A stretch of DNA of 64,000 bases from Cunninghamia lanceolata (taxonomy: Eukaryota; Streptophyta; Pinopsida; Cupressales; Cupressaceae), in NCBI GenBank assembly GCA_027924645.1, contig BSBN01000213.1:33854501-33918500 (forward strand), read 5' to 3'. The notes under the pieces were generated by a model, which saw only the letters and a list, made by a program, of their open reading frames with translations, had not been told where the DNA came from and did no database searches. A program made the position numbers and the translations under genes. Shown here one piece after another: positions 21,859 through 33,882 of the stretch. Numbering within the stretch: position 1 is the stretch's first letter; every line of letters starts with the position of its first letter.

Positions 21859-23229
21859 AATGGGGAAGTAGTCAGAAATAAGGCTAGGCTAGTGTGTAAA
21901 GGCTACTGACAAGTGGAAGCAATAGATTATGGAGAAAAATTTGCTCTACTGGCAAGATTGGAGGCCATTAGATTGTTCTTGGCCTTTGCAACTCATAAGG
22001 ATTTAAAAGTTTATTAGATGGATGTGAAATATGTATTCCTAAATGGAGAGTTGGAAGAAGAGGTATACATTGAGCAACTGGAAGGCTTTCAATTATCAGA
22101 TGATCCAAATATGGTCTGTAGATTGAAGAAGGCATTGTATGGACTCAAACAGACTCCTAGAGCTTGGTATGCAAGATTGGATAGGTACCTGCTGCAACAA
22201 GGATTCAAAAAGGGGACTGTAGATAGAAATCTATAATTCAAAGTTGAAGAAGATCAAATCCTGATTATTGAAGTGTATGTTGATGATATAATCTTTGGAG
22301 GAAATGAAGGTATGTGCAAGAGATTTGTAGAAGAAATGCAGAAAGAATTTGAAATGTCAATGTGTGGGGAAATGAACTTCTTCCTTGGGTTACAAATCAG
22401 TCAATTAGAAAAGGGCATTTTCATTTCACAGTCAAAGTATGCTAAGGAAATGTTGAAGAAGTTTGGAATGGAAGACTCAAAACCGGTATGTACTCCCATG
22501 ACTACTGATTGTAAGTTAAGTAAAGATGATGAATCCCCTAAGGCTGATTAGAGCAAGTACATATCAATGATTGGTGGACTATTATACCTGACTATTACTA
22601 GACCAGATATCATGCATGTAGTCTGTCTTGTGGCTAGATTCCAAGTTGATCTTAGAGACTCACATGTATTAGCAGTAAAGAGGATATTCAGATACCTAAA
22701 AGGCACTCTAGAGTTCAGCCTATGGTATCCCAAGGATACTAATTTCTCCTTGAGTGAATATATAGATACAGATTGGGAAGGATGTACAAAGTATAGAAGA
22801 AGTACAAGTGGCGGTGCTTTCTTTCTGGGAAGTAGACTTGTCTCATGGTTAAGCAAGAAGTAGGACTCAGTGTCATTATGTACTACAAAGGTAGAATATA
22901 TGGCTGCAACATCTTGCTACACATAGGTGTTATGGATGAAGCAGACATTGAAGGATATCAAATTGTCATTTGATGAACCTATTCCTATCTTATGTGACAA
23001 TACAAGTGCTATCAACATTTCAAAGAATCAGGTAATGCATTCAAGGACAAAGCATGTTTCAATCTAGTATCACTTCTTAAGAGAAAAGGTTGTAGAGAAT
23101 GAGGTGAAGTTGGAGTATGTGCCTACCAAGGATCAAGTTGCAGACATCTTTACAAAGGCTCTCCTTAAGGATACTTTCGAGTATCTATGACAAAAGTTAG
23201 GGGTTATTGCTCCTTCTTCTCTTAACTAG
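21859..23229 (+). pseudogene. Copia A reverse transcriptase and RNase H
   Basis: RT continues with [47 protein letters not shown] and the catalytic box YVDD (VYVDDIIFGG), then FFLGLQISQ and TRPDIMHVV. RNase H follows with STSGGAFFLGS, a degenerate VEYMAATSC, ILCDNTSAI and TKHVSI. It closes at VADIFTKALLKDTFEYL, with a TGA where Arg is usual, and TAG 23227-23229. Both YVDD Asp residues are intact, while stops are scattered through the frame. Confidence 0.9.
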
Positions 23230-23633
23230 ATGCATAAGTGTGTGCATCTGTCTAGGAAGCATTTCAAGATACATTTTTGATCTTGGACTAATGTTGAAGA
23301 CTGCCTCTCAGGGGGAGTGGGTAGTGATACTATTGGTTGGTGTAGTCAGATGGAACATATCCTATGACCTTAAGGGGGAGAGGATAGAAAAAGTGAGAGA
23401 AATGGAGATAGAGCATATACTTGTTGGTGTTGGAGTTGTTTCCCTTTTCCATTGATGTCAAATGGGGAGAGAGTTGAAGTGATTAAAAAACCATTGTGCA
23501 GAGAGATATGTGAAGAGTAAAAGTTGTTTCTGTTAGGAGGAGTATTACTGGTTGCAGAGCTGTTGATTGATTGCATTAGGTCTTGATGGTTTTTCAAAGA
23601 GATGGTGTTGCCATTGATGACAAAGGGGGAGAT
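23230..23633 (+). other. Copia A 3' untranslated region with polypurine tract
   Basis: No gene. AAAGGGGGAGAT at 23622-23633 abuts the 3' LTR and is the polypurine tract that primes plus-strand DNA. Two similar runs lie upstream (CAGGGGGAGTGG near 23310 and AAGGGGGAGAGG near 23373). Confidence 0.85.
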
Positions 23634-25034
23634 TGTTGGAAACTTACTGGTGTTGTCATTGGCATCAACTCCCAGCAGATGGTTCTCTTGGTCTCCAAGT
23701 GCTTTTGAGAAAATTTGATAAAAAGGTGTGTAGTGTGACAGAGGTACTCTCAGTGTTATTCTCCCCATTTCTTCCTAATTGAAGATATGCTTGTGTAGTT
23801 TGGAAGTGTTGATCAGAGGTGTTCAAAGGTGTTATATCAAGAGTTTTAGGTTCTGGATCATGCCAAAGTAGAAGATGTGTTTGATAGACTATTTGACTTT
23901 GAAGGAGGTTGTCTGGGAGAGATGATAATGCTCTGCATTTCTCCACATTAAGATTTCCTATCTTGTAGATCTGGGAGAGTGCTTATATTATCTGTATCCA
24001 TCTTCCTTTGAAGTTTCCAGTATTGGGGTGCTCCACAAGTTTAGTTCTTATGTTGGTGATTAGTAATAGTGTGTCCTGGTGTACATAATGAAGACATTCT
24101 TTGATTCAGATGGTTGTGGCAGTGTTGTAGAAGTTTATGATGATGATAAGTATTTTGGGAAGGTGTGTGAATGCCTTGGAGTGTCTCTCTCTGGTCCACA
24201 TGATGTTCTTGGATTTGGAGAAGTGTGGATATAGTCATTAGCTCAGGTTTGGCCAACCTGGGTTACTTGCACCATTTGTGAAGGTACCTCGTGGATTGTG
24301 GATGTGATGAGTAGCTTGGTGATATAGATTTGAGTCCTAGTTAAGCATTGACATGGTCTACTTACACTTCTTTCCATCGTGAAAGTGTTTAGTGCTGACC
24401 TAATTGGTGTTGCACATTTGAGGTGCACACACCTCATTAGAACCAACCTAATTGAGATAGTTCTTGGTTGTAGATGGTATAAATGCAAGATGAAATTGAG
24501 TGGAGAAAAATAGAGAAGAGAATGTGAATGCAAATTAAGGGCAGTGAAGTTGTGTGTGAACTTAAATGCTTATAACTCTGGAATGAAGTGAGCAAAAGGT
24601 GTCTACATTTTAGGGTGCCAGAAGTTGTTGGAGACAGTGAGCCAAAGGTTGCAGATGGTAAGGAGTGGTAGTGGTGGATCTCTCCTATTTCTTTGAGATA
24701 GTGAATCTCTCTATAATAGTCTTCTTCTTTCTTCTCTCTTTTGGGTAGTGAGCCTTTCTTCTAGGCAGTGAGCCCTTGGCAGTAAGGCTATTGATTTTCG
24801 GTGTTGTTATTCATATATATGTGAGCTAATCCTCACTGTGGTTTTTCCCTTATTGGGTTTTCCACGTAAATCTAGAGTTCTTATGTGTTTGGATGTGTTT
24901 GCATTGTTCCTTCATATGTTAACATACTACTGATGCATATTAAGAGGTTTATGATTAAAATTGCTTTGAGGGTTTAAAGTTTTAACATACAACTGATTCA
25001 CCCCCTCCTCTCAGTTGTCTTGTGTATTCTAACA
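23634..25034 (+). repeat. 3' LTR of copia A
   Basis: A 1,401-bp LTR from TGTTGGAAACTTACTGG to TATTCTAACA, matching 17523-18902 with scattered substitutions and small indels. The TATAAAT box is at about 24478-24484. Confidence 0.93.
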
Positions 25035-25170
25035 TATATATGTGAGCTAATCCTCAGCGTGGTTTTTCCCTTCTTGGGTTTTCCTCGTAAATATGGTGTT
25101 TTTATGTGTTTGGATGTGTTTGCATTGATGCTCCATATGTTTACATTCTACTAATCCATAATAAGAGGTT
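25035..25170 (+). repeat. Right remnant of the interrupted Copia-type LTR
   Basis: This continues the LTR of 16299-17522 beyond copia A (TATATATGTGAGCTAATCC onward). It matches the corresponding part of the other LTRs until about AAGAGGTTGATG, where similarity stops and a minus-strand Copia fragment begins. The older LTR is therefore truncated. Confidence 0.75.
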
Positions 25171-26186
25171 GATGTCTGGTGAAAAGATTGGTCTTGGAAA
25201 ATGAAGCCTGATGAGGTACCCATGTACAAAGATTCCCCGAAAAGAGAATAATCTACCCCCATAAAAAGGAATAGAAGCCCCCCACAAATAGAGAGAGAAC
25301 ACCCCCAAAATAAAGAGAGAAAAGAGGACTAAGAAGCCCTCCAAATTGGACACTTGCTGCACCTCCAGTAAAGCTTGCAAATGAAAGAACTTACTCTTAA
25401 TGAAGAATTTGGTGAAGGTGTCTACAATTTGCTCTAATGTTGGATAATACTTAAGATCAATGATCTACTCATGAATCAACTCCTAACTGTAGTTCATGTG
25501 GATATCGATGTGTTTGGTCCACTAATGATGGACCGAATTGCAAGAGATCTGTATCACACTCTGGTTGTCACAAAAGATGACATTAGCCTTCTAGAAGGTA
25601 ATACCAAACTCAATGAGAATGTTCTAAATCCAAATGGCCTTAGTAGTAGTATTAACTACTCCTTGATACTTAGCCTCTATAGATGAAAGAGTAATTGTAG
25701 GCTGCTTCTTGCTCGACCAAGAAACTAGATTAGAACCAAGTGAGAAGCAATACCCTGAAGTAGACTTGCAATCCTAAGAATCACCTACCCAATCTAAATT
25801 TGTGTGTCCCACCAAGTCAATATCCATGCCTACTGCATAATGAATCCCATAACTATGAGTTCCTTATACATAGTGGAGAATCCACTTAGCTACTTTTCAG
25901 TGCAACGCATGTGGCTCTTGCATGAACTTGGAGACCAGGCCCATAGCATATGATAGATCAAGCCTTGTGTGAGTCAAGTATATGAGACTCCCACCTAATT
26001 AGTGATACAAAATAACATCCACTAATGGTGAATAATGTAATGAGCCTCAAGTTTGACCCTTAACAGAAATGGAGTAGGTGCAGGCTTACAGTCAGCCATG
26101 TGAAATCTAGAGAGCATATCAAGTGCATACTTGGGCTGTGCAAGGAAGATACTAGAAGAAGACTGAGTGATTGTTACCACATTTTA
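25171..26186 (-). pseudogene. Minus-strand Copia RT/RNase H fragment
   Basis: The reverse strand encodes the last third of a Copia pol: IFLAQPKYALDML, ADCKPAPTPF, GGSLIYLTHTRLDLSYAM, TSGYCFSLGSNLVSWSSKK, a degenerate LSSIEAKY, FCDNQSVIQ, WTKHIDIHM and FTKFFIKSKF. It stops abruptly at about 26186 in the RT and has no upstream domains or LTR. Many stops show an old fragment. It differs from copia A and B in wording, so it comes from another Copia lineage. Confidence 0.85.
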
Positions 26187-26936
26187 AAAATTTTGTTATT
26201 TATGTGTATTATGTCCAAGTCTCCTTTTATATTCCTAAGTGTTTTGTCCTCTTTATAGATCGTGGCCTTCACTTGGAATATTTTTCATCTTATAGTCAGC
26301 GGTCTTAGATTTTCCCAAACCACGATTGACAAGTTCTTAAGTTCTGAAAATTCCTGATTCCCCGACTCAGTCTTCAAAGTTTGTGTCTAAAGCCTTTATC
26401 GGTCTTATGTTTACTTGTTGATTGAGTCCTTTGTAGTCGGTAAGTTGGAAGTTTTTGAAACTCCCAAACTCCTGATTGAATGTTTGAAGTTTCAAAAAAG
26501 TGTTGATGCCTGACTAAATGCATGGTTCATTCTTCGAAGACCTGTCCTTTCCCATTACAAACATGTACAACGGAGTGACACCTACCACATTGCAACAAAT
26601 TGGGAATGTGTTGGGAAAAGTAATTGCCCATTTTCTAAAAATAATTAAGGCAATTTATCACGGATTGTACTGAAAGACATGTCGCCGAAATTTAATGCGA
26701 ATTATAGAGCTTTTTTATAAGGCTACCACCTTTGCCAAAGTAACTTATTTTGATAATGAAAGGTGAGTTTTGAAGGAGCTCTAGATTTTGTCACCTGCAA
26801 GGAATGCATAAAGATATCCAAAACTAGGTCAGCTAATTGGTTCCCTTCTATTGTTCTTTCTTGCAGTAATAGATTGAATTCTTAAAGTTATCCGTGTGAA
26901 GAAGAATGAATTTCTTTCATGAGTCTAGGTTATTAG
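26187..26936. other. Unassigned AT-rich DNA
   Basis: No coding domain, LTR pair or RNA gene recognised. TTTTTTATAAGG near 26710 could be a TATA box of an old LTR feeding the pseudogene downstream, but nothing else supports it. Confidence 0.4.
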
Positions 26937-27554
26937 TTTTCTTTTGATGTGTTGCAGGTTTATCTGGAGCCCATAGCAGTCACAGAGGCTCTTGTTTTCT
27001 GGTTTGTAAAACAAGTTAAAATGAAATATAAGAACCAAGGTTTCCCATATGCCTCTATAATAGAAAATGGTTTGGAGAAAGTCAGAGACACTGATCTCAG
27101 ACATATAGATGTGGATGAATTCTAGGTTAGGGTGCAGTGAGACCCTAAATCTTCCATTGCTGAGAAAATTGTAAGTAGTGGGTTAGCTCGTGCTGGGGGT
27201 TTTCCACCCACCATGTCATGTCTAGATTTAGATGTTTCCTGTGCCAAGAATTATTATCTTGACTCACAAGAGATATGAGCTTTTGATGGCTCTTTGATTA
27301 CCAAAATTGATGCCGAAGCTATCTCTCGTGCATTATGGTTGCCTAATAGGGAAGAATTTGTTGAGATGTCTATCACCACAGGTTGGGGTTACTTCTAGGA
27401 CAAGAAAAACTAGTGTTTAAATAGTATTGCTAAGAACTAGCTAAAAATAGAAAAGAAAGGTAAGTCTCAGATTCCCGCCAATTTGAAGCGGGGGCATTTT
27501 AAGGAGGAAATTTCTGATATGATTACCTTGTTGCATCATGTAGACTTGATTTGA
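26937..27554 (+). pseudogene. Unrecognised plant protein remnant, single frame with stops
   Basis: One frame can be followed for about 200 codons without a frameshift, from FDVLQVYLEPIAV to LLHHVDLI, interrupted by seven stops, four of them TAG. Visible text includes EALVFWFVKQVKMKY, IVSSGLARAGGFPPTM, AEAISRALWLPNREEFVEM and KRGHFKEEISDMI. TTGCAG just before GTT at 26958 could be a splice acceptor. The style (Phe/Trp-rich blocks, PNREEF) recalls the N-terminal ORFs of plant retroelements, but I do not recognise the family. It is not RT, integrase or protease. Confidence 0.5.
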
Positions 27555-29139
27555 TCATTGTGAACCTAATGTGAACATGCCCTATTGGATCTAACCATTA
27601 GTTTTTATAGGTTTATGCACTTTGATTTATAGGTTGAAGATATTTTATATTGTTGATTTTCTTTATTTAGGATCAGATCTGTTGCAGAGGGTTTTTTGTT
27701 TTACATAGGTCCTAGAAAAATGTGATCTTGGATTCATTTTGAAGAGGACTCCGAGAACTTTCTGAAAAGTGGTTACATTAAAGATTTGGCTACTATTTAA
27801 GGAGTTATGACGATTTGAAGTTGACCCTACGATTCTAATTCTTTAGAAATTTTTGACGTGCGACTTTTAAAAAAAAATCATATCTTCCAATCTAGCTAAC
27901 CAAATTGCATTCTATTTTTGCAGGTGGTTAGAAATATATAAATCCATTTTTCTATATCATTATTTTTTAGATCTATGGCACAAATGGATTTTTTGTCAAT
28001 TTTTTTTTCTTTTTCAAACCCTAGTTTATGACATAACTTTTGCATATGGAGTCCAATGTGAGCAAATTTTTTTTTGATATTGATTAGAAAATCATAAGGG
28101 ATCTCATGGCCATATCTATTTTGTTGTTGGATGATATTATTTGCTGATTTTTTGTAGGGTTTATTTTTCAATCTTAACACTCTTTCATTGTAAACTTCAA
28201 ACAAGCATAACTTTTACATTTTTGATCCTTTTTCAATGTTTTTTTTAAAAGTGCATGAAATTTTCTAAATTTTCTGTTTATACAATCCATTCTGCCATAT
28301 CAGGTCATCTTAATCAGAAATTTTCAGATTTCATCTTTTTCACATAGCTTTCTTCTATACAAGTTTACTTGTTTCTGTTTGGAATTGGTGACTTGTAGGT
28401 GAATCAAAGGAGCTGGAGAAACATTTGGATTAATCACAATAGCAAGTGGAAAATGAAAATAACCAGGTGCACTCATTCTAATCTTTCATCTCTAATCATT
28501 GCTTGTCAACACACTTCAATTTGGGGCTTAAAAAGAACAACTTGTTTGATCACACATTTAAACTTTGGGCTATTAAAATCAATCTTGTTTGCAATCACAC
28601 ATCATTGAAATTGAGCATAAAATGAACAAGTGTCTTCCTACACATTTGGATTTTGAGATCTAAAATGAACAAGTGCTTGAATTGTCTTCTACACATTTCA
28701 TTTTCTAAAGGGTTAGTTTACAACTGCGAGTGTGAATCAAGTGACAACTCACTTGGTTTGCTTTTGTTTACCCTATTTAGGAGGCCTGCTTGGAGACACA
28801 CCACTCCAAGGAATGACCTCATGATAAACACATCCCTTAGGTCCTATTTGCCATGAAACTTCAGGGGTTTCTCATCAGGAGAAATGATTAACATGCAAGA
28901 TGACCTAAATGCATTCCAAAGGACCCGAGAGCTAAACCTTAGGAGGGGAAAGCCCCCAAGGGGACATTTTCTGATGTAACAGTATTATACAATGTTATCT
29001 TCTATTGTCACATGGTTATAGGCTTTAGAACTCTGCCAGGCTTCTATTTTGATGGTGCAGGTCTGCCTAATTAGTGCAAGGAATTTCAAAACCTTTGACA
29101 GAGCTCCACAGTCCCTATCAACACAATCATAGTAGTGCA
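27555..29139. other. Unassigned AT-rich DNA with weak local repeats
   Basis: No coding domain found. Around 28500-28700 the words AAAATGAACAAGTG and ACACATTT recur in loosely similar blocks (CACACATTTAAACTTTGGG, CTACACATTTGGATTTTGAG), suggesting a decayed short tandem repeat. Near 28950 there is a G/C-rich spot (GGAGGGGAAAGCCCCCAAGG). Confidence 0.4.
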
Positions 29140-29155
29140 CCTTGCATCCTATACA

Positions 29156-30377
29156 TGTTGGAAACTTGCTGGTGTTGTCATTGATGTCAACCTCCAACAG
29201 ATGGTTCACTTAGTTTCCAAGTGCGTTTGAGAAAATTTGAATAAAAAGGTGTGCAGTATGATAGAGGTGTGCTTAGTGTTGTGCTCCACCTTTCTTCCTA
29301 GTTGAAGATATGCTTGTGCGGTTTGGAAGTGTTGATCAGAGGTGTTTAGAGGTGTTATATCTAGAGATTCAAGTTATGGATCCTGCGACAAAAAAATGAG
29401 TTTGACAGAGTGTTTACCTGTGTAGAAGACTGTCCGGGAGAAATGAGATTGATCCACACTTCTCTACATTCAGGTTTCTTGTCCTGTAGATCTGGGAATG
29501 TGTTTATACTATCTATATTTACCTTCCCTTAAAGTCTCTAGTGTTGGGTTGCTCTGCAAGTTCAATTCTTGTGTTGGTGTTCAGTGATAGTGCATCTTGA
29601 TGTGTAGAATGAAGACATTCTTTGTCTTAGGTGGTTGCAATAGTATTGCAAAAGATTCTGATGATGATAAACACTTTGGAAAGATATGTGGAAGGTGTGG
29701 AGTGTCTCTCTATGGTTCGCATGAATTTTTGTGTCTTGGAGAGGCGTGTATGTGGTCACTTGTAGTGTTTGTTCAAGTTTGGCTAACTTATCTTTCTAGC
29801 AGCATTTGCAGAGGGACTTCTTGGATTGTGAATGTGATGAACAACATGGTGAGAGAGATTTGAGTCCTAGTTAACCCTTAGCATGGTTCAATTTCACTTA
29901 TTTCCACCTTGAAAGTGTTTAGTGCTGACCTATTTGGTGTTGCATGTTTGAGGTGCACACACTTCATTAGGACTGACCTAATTGAGATGGTCTTTGGTTT
30001 TGGATGGTATAAATGCAAGATGAAGTTGAGTGGAGTAATTTAGAGAAGATGATGTGAATGTGAATCAAGGGTAGTGAGTTGTGTGTGAGCTTAAATGCTT
30101 GACTTTGGAATACAGTGAGAAGAAGGTGTCTACATTTCAGTGTCCTTGAAGTTGCTAGAGGCAGTGAGCCAAAGGTTGCAGATGGCAAGAAGTGGTAGCG
30201 GTAGATTTCTCCTATTGCTTTGAGATAGCGAATCTCTTTGCAACAGTCTTCTTCTATTCTTCTCTCTTCTGGACAGTGAGTCCTTCTAGGCAGTGAGCTC
30301 TTGGTAGTGAGCCTTTCTTTTGGGTAGTGAGCCCTTGGTAGTGATCTTATTTGTTTTTAGTGTTTCTATTCATATAT
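29156..30377 (+). repeat. Second Copia-type LTR left part, joined to copia B
   Basis: Closely matches 16299-17522 over its whole 1,222 bp, including TATAAAT at 30008-30014. It breaks at the same TTCATATAT position. The preceding 16 bases (29140-29155) also match the bases before 16299 except for one C/T change, although sequence further upstream does not match. Confidence 0.85.
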
Positions 30378-31751
30378 TGTTGGAAACTTGTTGGTGTTGT
30401 CATTGATGTCAACTCCTAGCAGATGGTTCACTTGGTCTCCAAGTGTTTTTGAGAAAATTTAATAAAAAGGTGTGTAGTGTGACAAAGGTACTCTCAGTGT
30501 TATGCTCCACATTTATTCCTAATTGAAAATATGTTTGTACGGTTTGGAAGTGTTGATTAGAGGTGTTCAAAGGTGTTATATCCAGAGTTTCAGGTTCTAG
30601 ATCATGTGGAAGTAGATGTGTTGATAGAATATTTGACTGTGAAGGAGGTTGTCTGGGAGAAATGAGAATGCTCTACATTTCTCCACATTGAGCTTTCCTA
30701 TCTTGCAGATCTAGGAGAGTGCTTATATTATCTATATCCACTTTCTTTTGAAGTTTCTAGTATTGGGGTGCTCTGTAAGTTTAGTTCTTGTGTTGGTGAT
30801 TAGTAAGTGTGTCCTAATGTGTATAATGAAGATATTCTTTGATTCAGATGGTTACGGCACTGTTGTAGAAGTTTATGATGATGATGAGTATTCTGGGAAG
30901 GTGTGTGAATGCCTTGGAGTGTCTCTCTCTGGTCCACATGATGCTCTTGGACTTGGAGAAGCATGGATATGGTCATTAGCTAAATTTTGGCCAACCTAGC
31001 TTACTAGCACCATTTGTGGACGTACCTCATTGATTGTGGATGTGATGAGTAGCTTGGTTATACAAATTTGAGTCCTAGTTAAGCTTTGACATGGTCCACT
31101 TACACTTCTTTCCACCGTAGAAGTGTTTAGTGCCAACCTAATTGGTGTTGCCCATTTGAGGTACACACGCCTCATTAGGATTGACCTAATTGAGATAGGT
31201 ATTGGTTGTAGATGGTATAAAAGCAAGATGAAATTGAGTGGAGAAAAAGAGAGAAGAGAATACGAATGTAAATTAAGGGTAGTGAAGTTGTGTGAAAACT
31301 TAAATGCTTATGAATCCATAATGCAATGAGCATAAGGTGTCTACATTTTAGTGTGCCAGACGTTGTTGGAGACAATGAGACCAAGGTTGCGGATGGTAAG
31401 GATTGGCAGTGGTGGATGTCTCCTATTACTTTGAGAGAGTGATTCTCTCTGTAATAGTGTTCTTCTTTCTTCTCTCTTTTGGGAAGTGAGTGCTTGGTAG
31501 TGAGCCTATTGATTTTTAGTGTTGTTATTTATATATATGTGAGCTAATCCTCACCATGGTTTTTTCCTTATTGGGGTTTCCACGTAAATCTAGTTTTCTT
31601 ATGTGTTTGGATGTGTTTGCATTGTTGCTTCATATGTTAACATATTGTTGATGTATATTAAGAGGTTTGTGATTAAAATTGCTTTGAGGGTTTAAAGTTT
31701 TAACATACAACTAATTCACCCCCCCTCTCAGTTGTCCGGTGCATTCTAACA
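30378..31751 (+). repeat. 5' LTR of copia B
   Basis: A 1,374-bp LTR, TGTTGGAAAC to CATTCTAACA, with TATAAAA at 31216-31222. It matches both copia A LTRs closely. Confidence 0.92.
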
Positions 31752-31753
31752 AT

Positions 31754-31769
31754 TGGTATCAGAGCCAAG
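31754..31769 (+). other. Primer-binding site of copia B
   Basis: TGGTATCAGAGCCAAG, two bases after the LTR, complementary to the 3' end of initiator tRNA-Met. Confidence 0.92.
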
Positions 31770-31806
31770 TTCCCTGAAGAAGCTTAACTACTTGGGGTAG
31801 ATCTAG

Positions 31807-32860
31807 ATGGTGCATGGGAAAGGCATGGATGTTCCAGTGTTTTATGGAACAAATTTTTCTTTTTGGAAGACCAGGATGGAAAGGTTTCTTGTCTCACTAT
31901 GATATGGTGTATGTAAGATAGTTGACAAAGAATATACTATACCTCCTAATGGTCCAAAGCATGAAGATGAGATTAAAGAATATAAGAAAAATGGCAAGGC
32001 AAGGAGTGCTCTTCTGAATGGTCTCTCTAATTCTAAATTAGTGAAGATGATGAGTTACAAAACTGCCCATGAGATCTGGAAGAAGCTGGCAAGTACCTAT
32101 AGAGGAGATGACAAGGTCAAGCAAGCAAAGATGCAAATTTTAAAGACCAAGTTTGAAACCCTAAAGATGTCAGAAGATAAAAATATTGCAAGATACATGC
32201 AAAGAGTGGATGAAGTTGTCAACTGCATCAATGGTCTTGGTGGGAATCTGGAGGAAAGTGAAGTGGTAAAGAAGGTACTAAGGACTCTTCCAAAATCTTA
32301 TAGTGCTAAAGTTTCTGCTATTGAAGAAACTCAAAATTTGGATAAATATTCTAGGGATCAAATGTTTGGTACTTTAAATACTTTTGAGATAAGAGAGTTT
32401 GGTCAAGATGATTCAAGAAAAGAATCTATTTTTAAGGCTAGCAAGAATTAAAAGAATGTTGAATCTGATTCATATGACTTTGATGAAGTGGAAGCAAATT
32501 TTGTGAGTAGATTGAAAAAGTGCTCTGGAAAATATAGAGGTAAGTTACCTTTCAAATGTTTCAGCTGTGGAAAAATAGGTCATTATGCTTCAAAATGTCC
32601 AATCAAAATTTCAAATGACAAATACAAGGATAACAAAGGAAAATCATTCAAGAGAAGTTATTATGTCAAGGAAGATGATAGCATTTTTGATGATGAGTCT
32701 GACTATCAAGATGATGATGGTAATGAATGCTTGTTCATGGCTTTGAATGTTGGAACTAGTTCTGAAAGGGATATGAAGGAAACTGCTAAACAAAGAATAA
32801 TATCAAAGGAAATCTAGTAACTGCTTTTAATGCAAGAGAAGAGGAGAAACTCTAGCTAAT
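31807..32860 (+). pseudogene. Copia B gag
   Basis: Same gene as copia A gag, in better condition: ATG 31807, IWKKLASTYRGDDKVKQAK and YMQRVDEVVNCINGLGG. The knuckle CFSCGKIGHYASKC is at 32557-32598. Stops include a TGA near 31900 and a TAA at 32449. The acidic tail keeps the same form. Near 32790 the frame shifts relative to copia A (KETAKQRIISKEI). Confidence 0.88.
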
Positions 32861-33882
32861 TGATAGTGGGTGTTCAAATCATATGACAGGTGATAAGAAA
32901 AAAATTTGTGAAGCTTGAGAAGTTTGATGGAGGTTTTGTTAAGTTTGGAGATGATGCATCTACAAAGATATGTGGAAAAGGTTCAATCATTTTCAATGGA
33001 AAGCACAATACAAATGATGTTCTTTATGTAAAGGGTCTCCGACATAATCTTCTGAGTGTAGGACAAATGTGTAGCAGAGGATATAACCTTATGTTTCAGG
33101 ATGGTGGCTGTGAAATCAGAAAAGAAAACTCTGGAACTCTGATTGCTACAGGAACAAGGACAAAAGGAAATACATATCAGCTCAAAGGTGCTAATGGTAT
33201 GTGACTTATGACTCAAATCAATAAAATTTGGCTATGGCATAGAAGAATGTGTCATATCAATTTTGACAGCCTAGTGAGGATCAACTCTACTCAAGCTATG
33301 AGGGATTTGCCAAGAATTACAAAGCCTACCAATGCAATATGCAAGGAATGTCAGATTGGGAAGCAAACAAGGAATAATTTCAAGATCAAATAACATTCTA
33401 CCACTAGACCTCTAGAGTTGGTGCATACAAATCTGTGTAGACCTACAAGAGTAGGAAGCTTTCAAGGTGATAGGTATTTCATGTTGTTGACTGATGATTT
33501 CTTTAGTATGACTTGGGTAACTTTTCTCAAAGAAAAATCAAAAGCTCTAGATAAGTTTAAAGATTTTAAGGCTATGGTTGAAAAAGAAATTGATTTGAAG
33601 GTCAAGTGTTAGGACTGATAGAGGTGGTGAGTTCAGCTCCAATGAGTTTAATTGCTTTTGTGAAGATCATGGAATAAAAAGGCATTTGTCATCACCTAGG
33701 ACTCCTCAGCAGAATGGAGTTGTGGAAAGAAAGAATAGGATAGTTCAGGAAGCAACAAGGACAATGATGAAAGAAGCAAATCTACTAGATATCTATTGGA
33801 GAGAATCCATTCACACTGCAGTCTACATACAAAATAGAGTGCAATCTAGGGTCAACAGTTCAAAGACTCCATATGAACGATG
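32861..33882 (+). pseudogene. Copia B protease and integrase, first part
   Basis: DSG of LIDSGCSNHMTG is at 32862-32870. An A-run near 32897-32903 shifts the frame. The integrase zinc-finger region reads LWHRRMCHINF, TNAICKECQIGKQ. The first Asp of VHTDLC is altered to Asn (VHTNLCRP), and the second core Asp lies near a frameshift at 33610. Glu is present in QNGVVERKNRIV. The gene stops at 33882 where the Tekay-type element is inserted (CGATG here, CTATG at the right junction) and resumes at 47849. Confidence 0.87.

Larger units (their letters stand above)
17523..25034 (+). mobile_element. Copia A: complete Ty1/Copia element
   Basis: A 7,512-bp element with LTRs at 17523-18902 and 23634-25034, a tRNA-Met primer-binding site, gag, protease, integrase, RT and RNase H in the Copia order, and a polypurine tract. 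The target duplication is TACAT (17518-17522) on the left and TATAT (25035-25039) on the right, one C/T difference. The gag type (GDDKVKQAK, RVDEVVNCI) is common in plant Copia, but the lineage was not resolved. Many stops, plus a 178-bp insertion in RT, make it defective. Confidence 0.92.
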
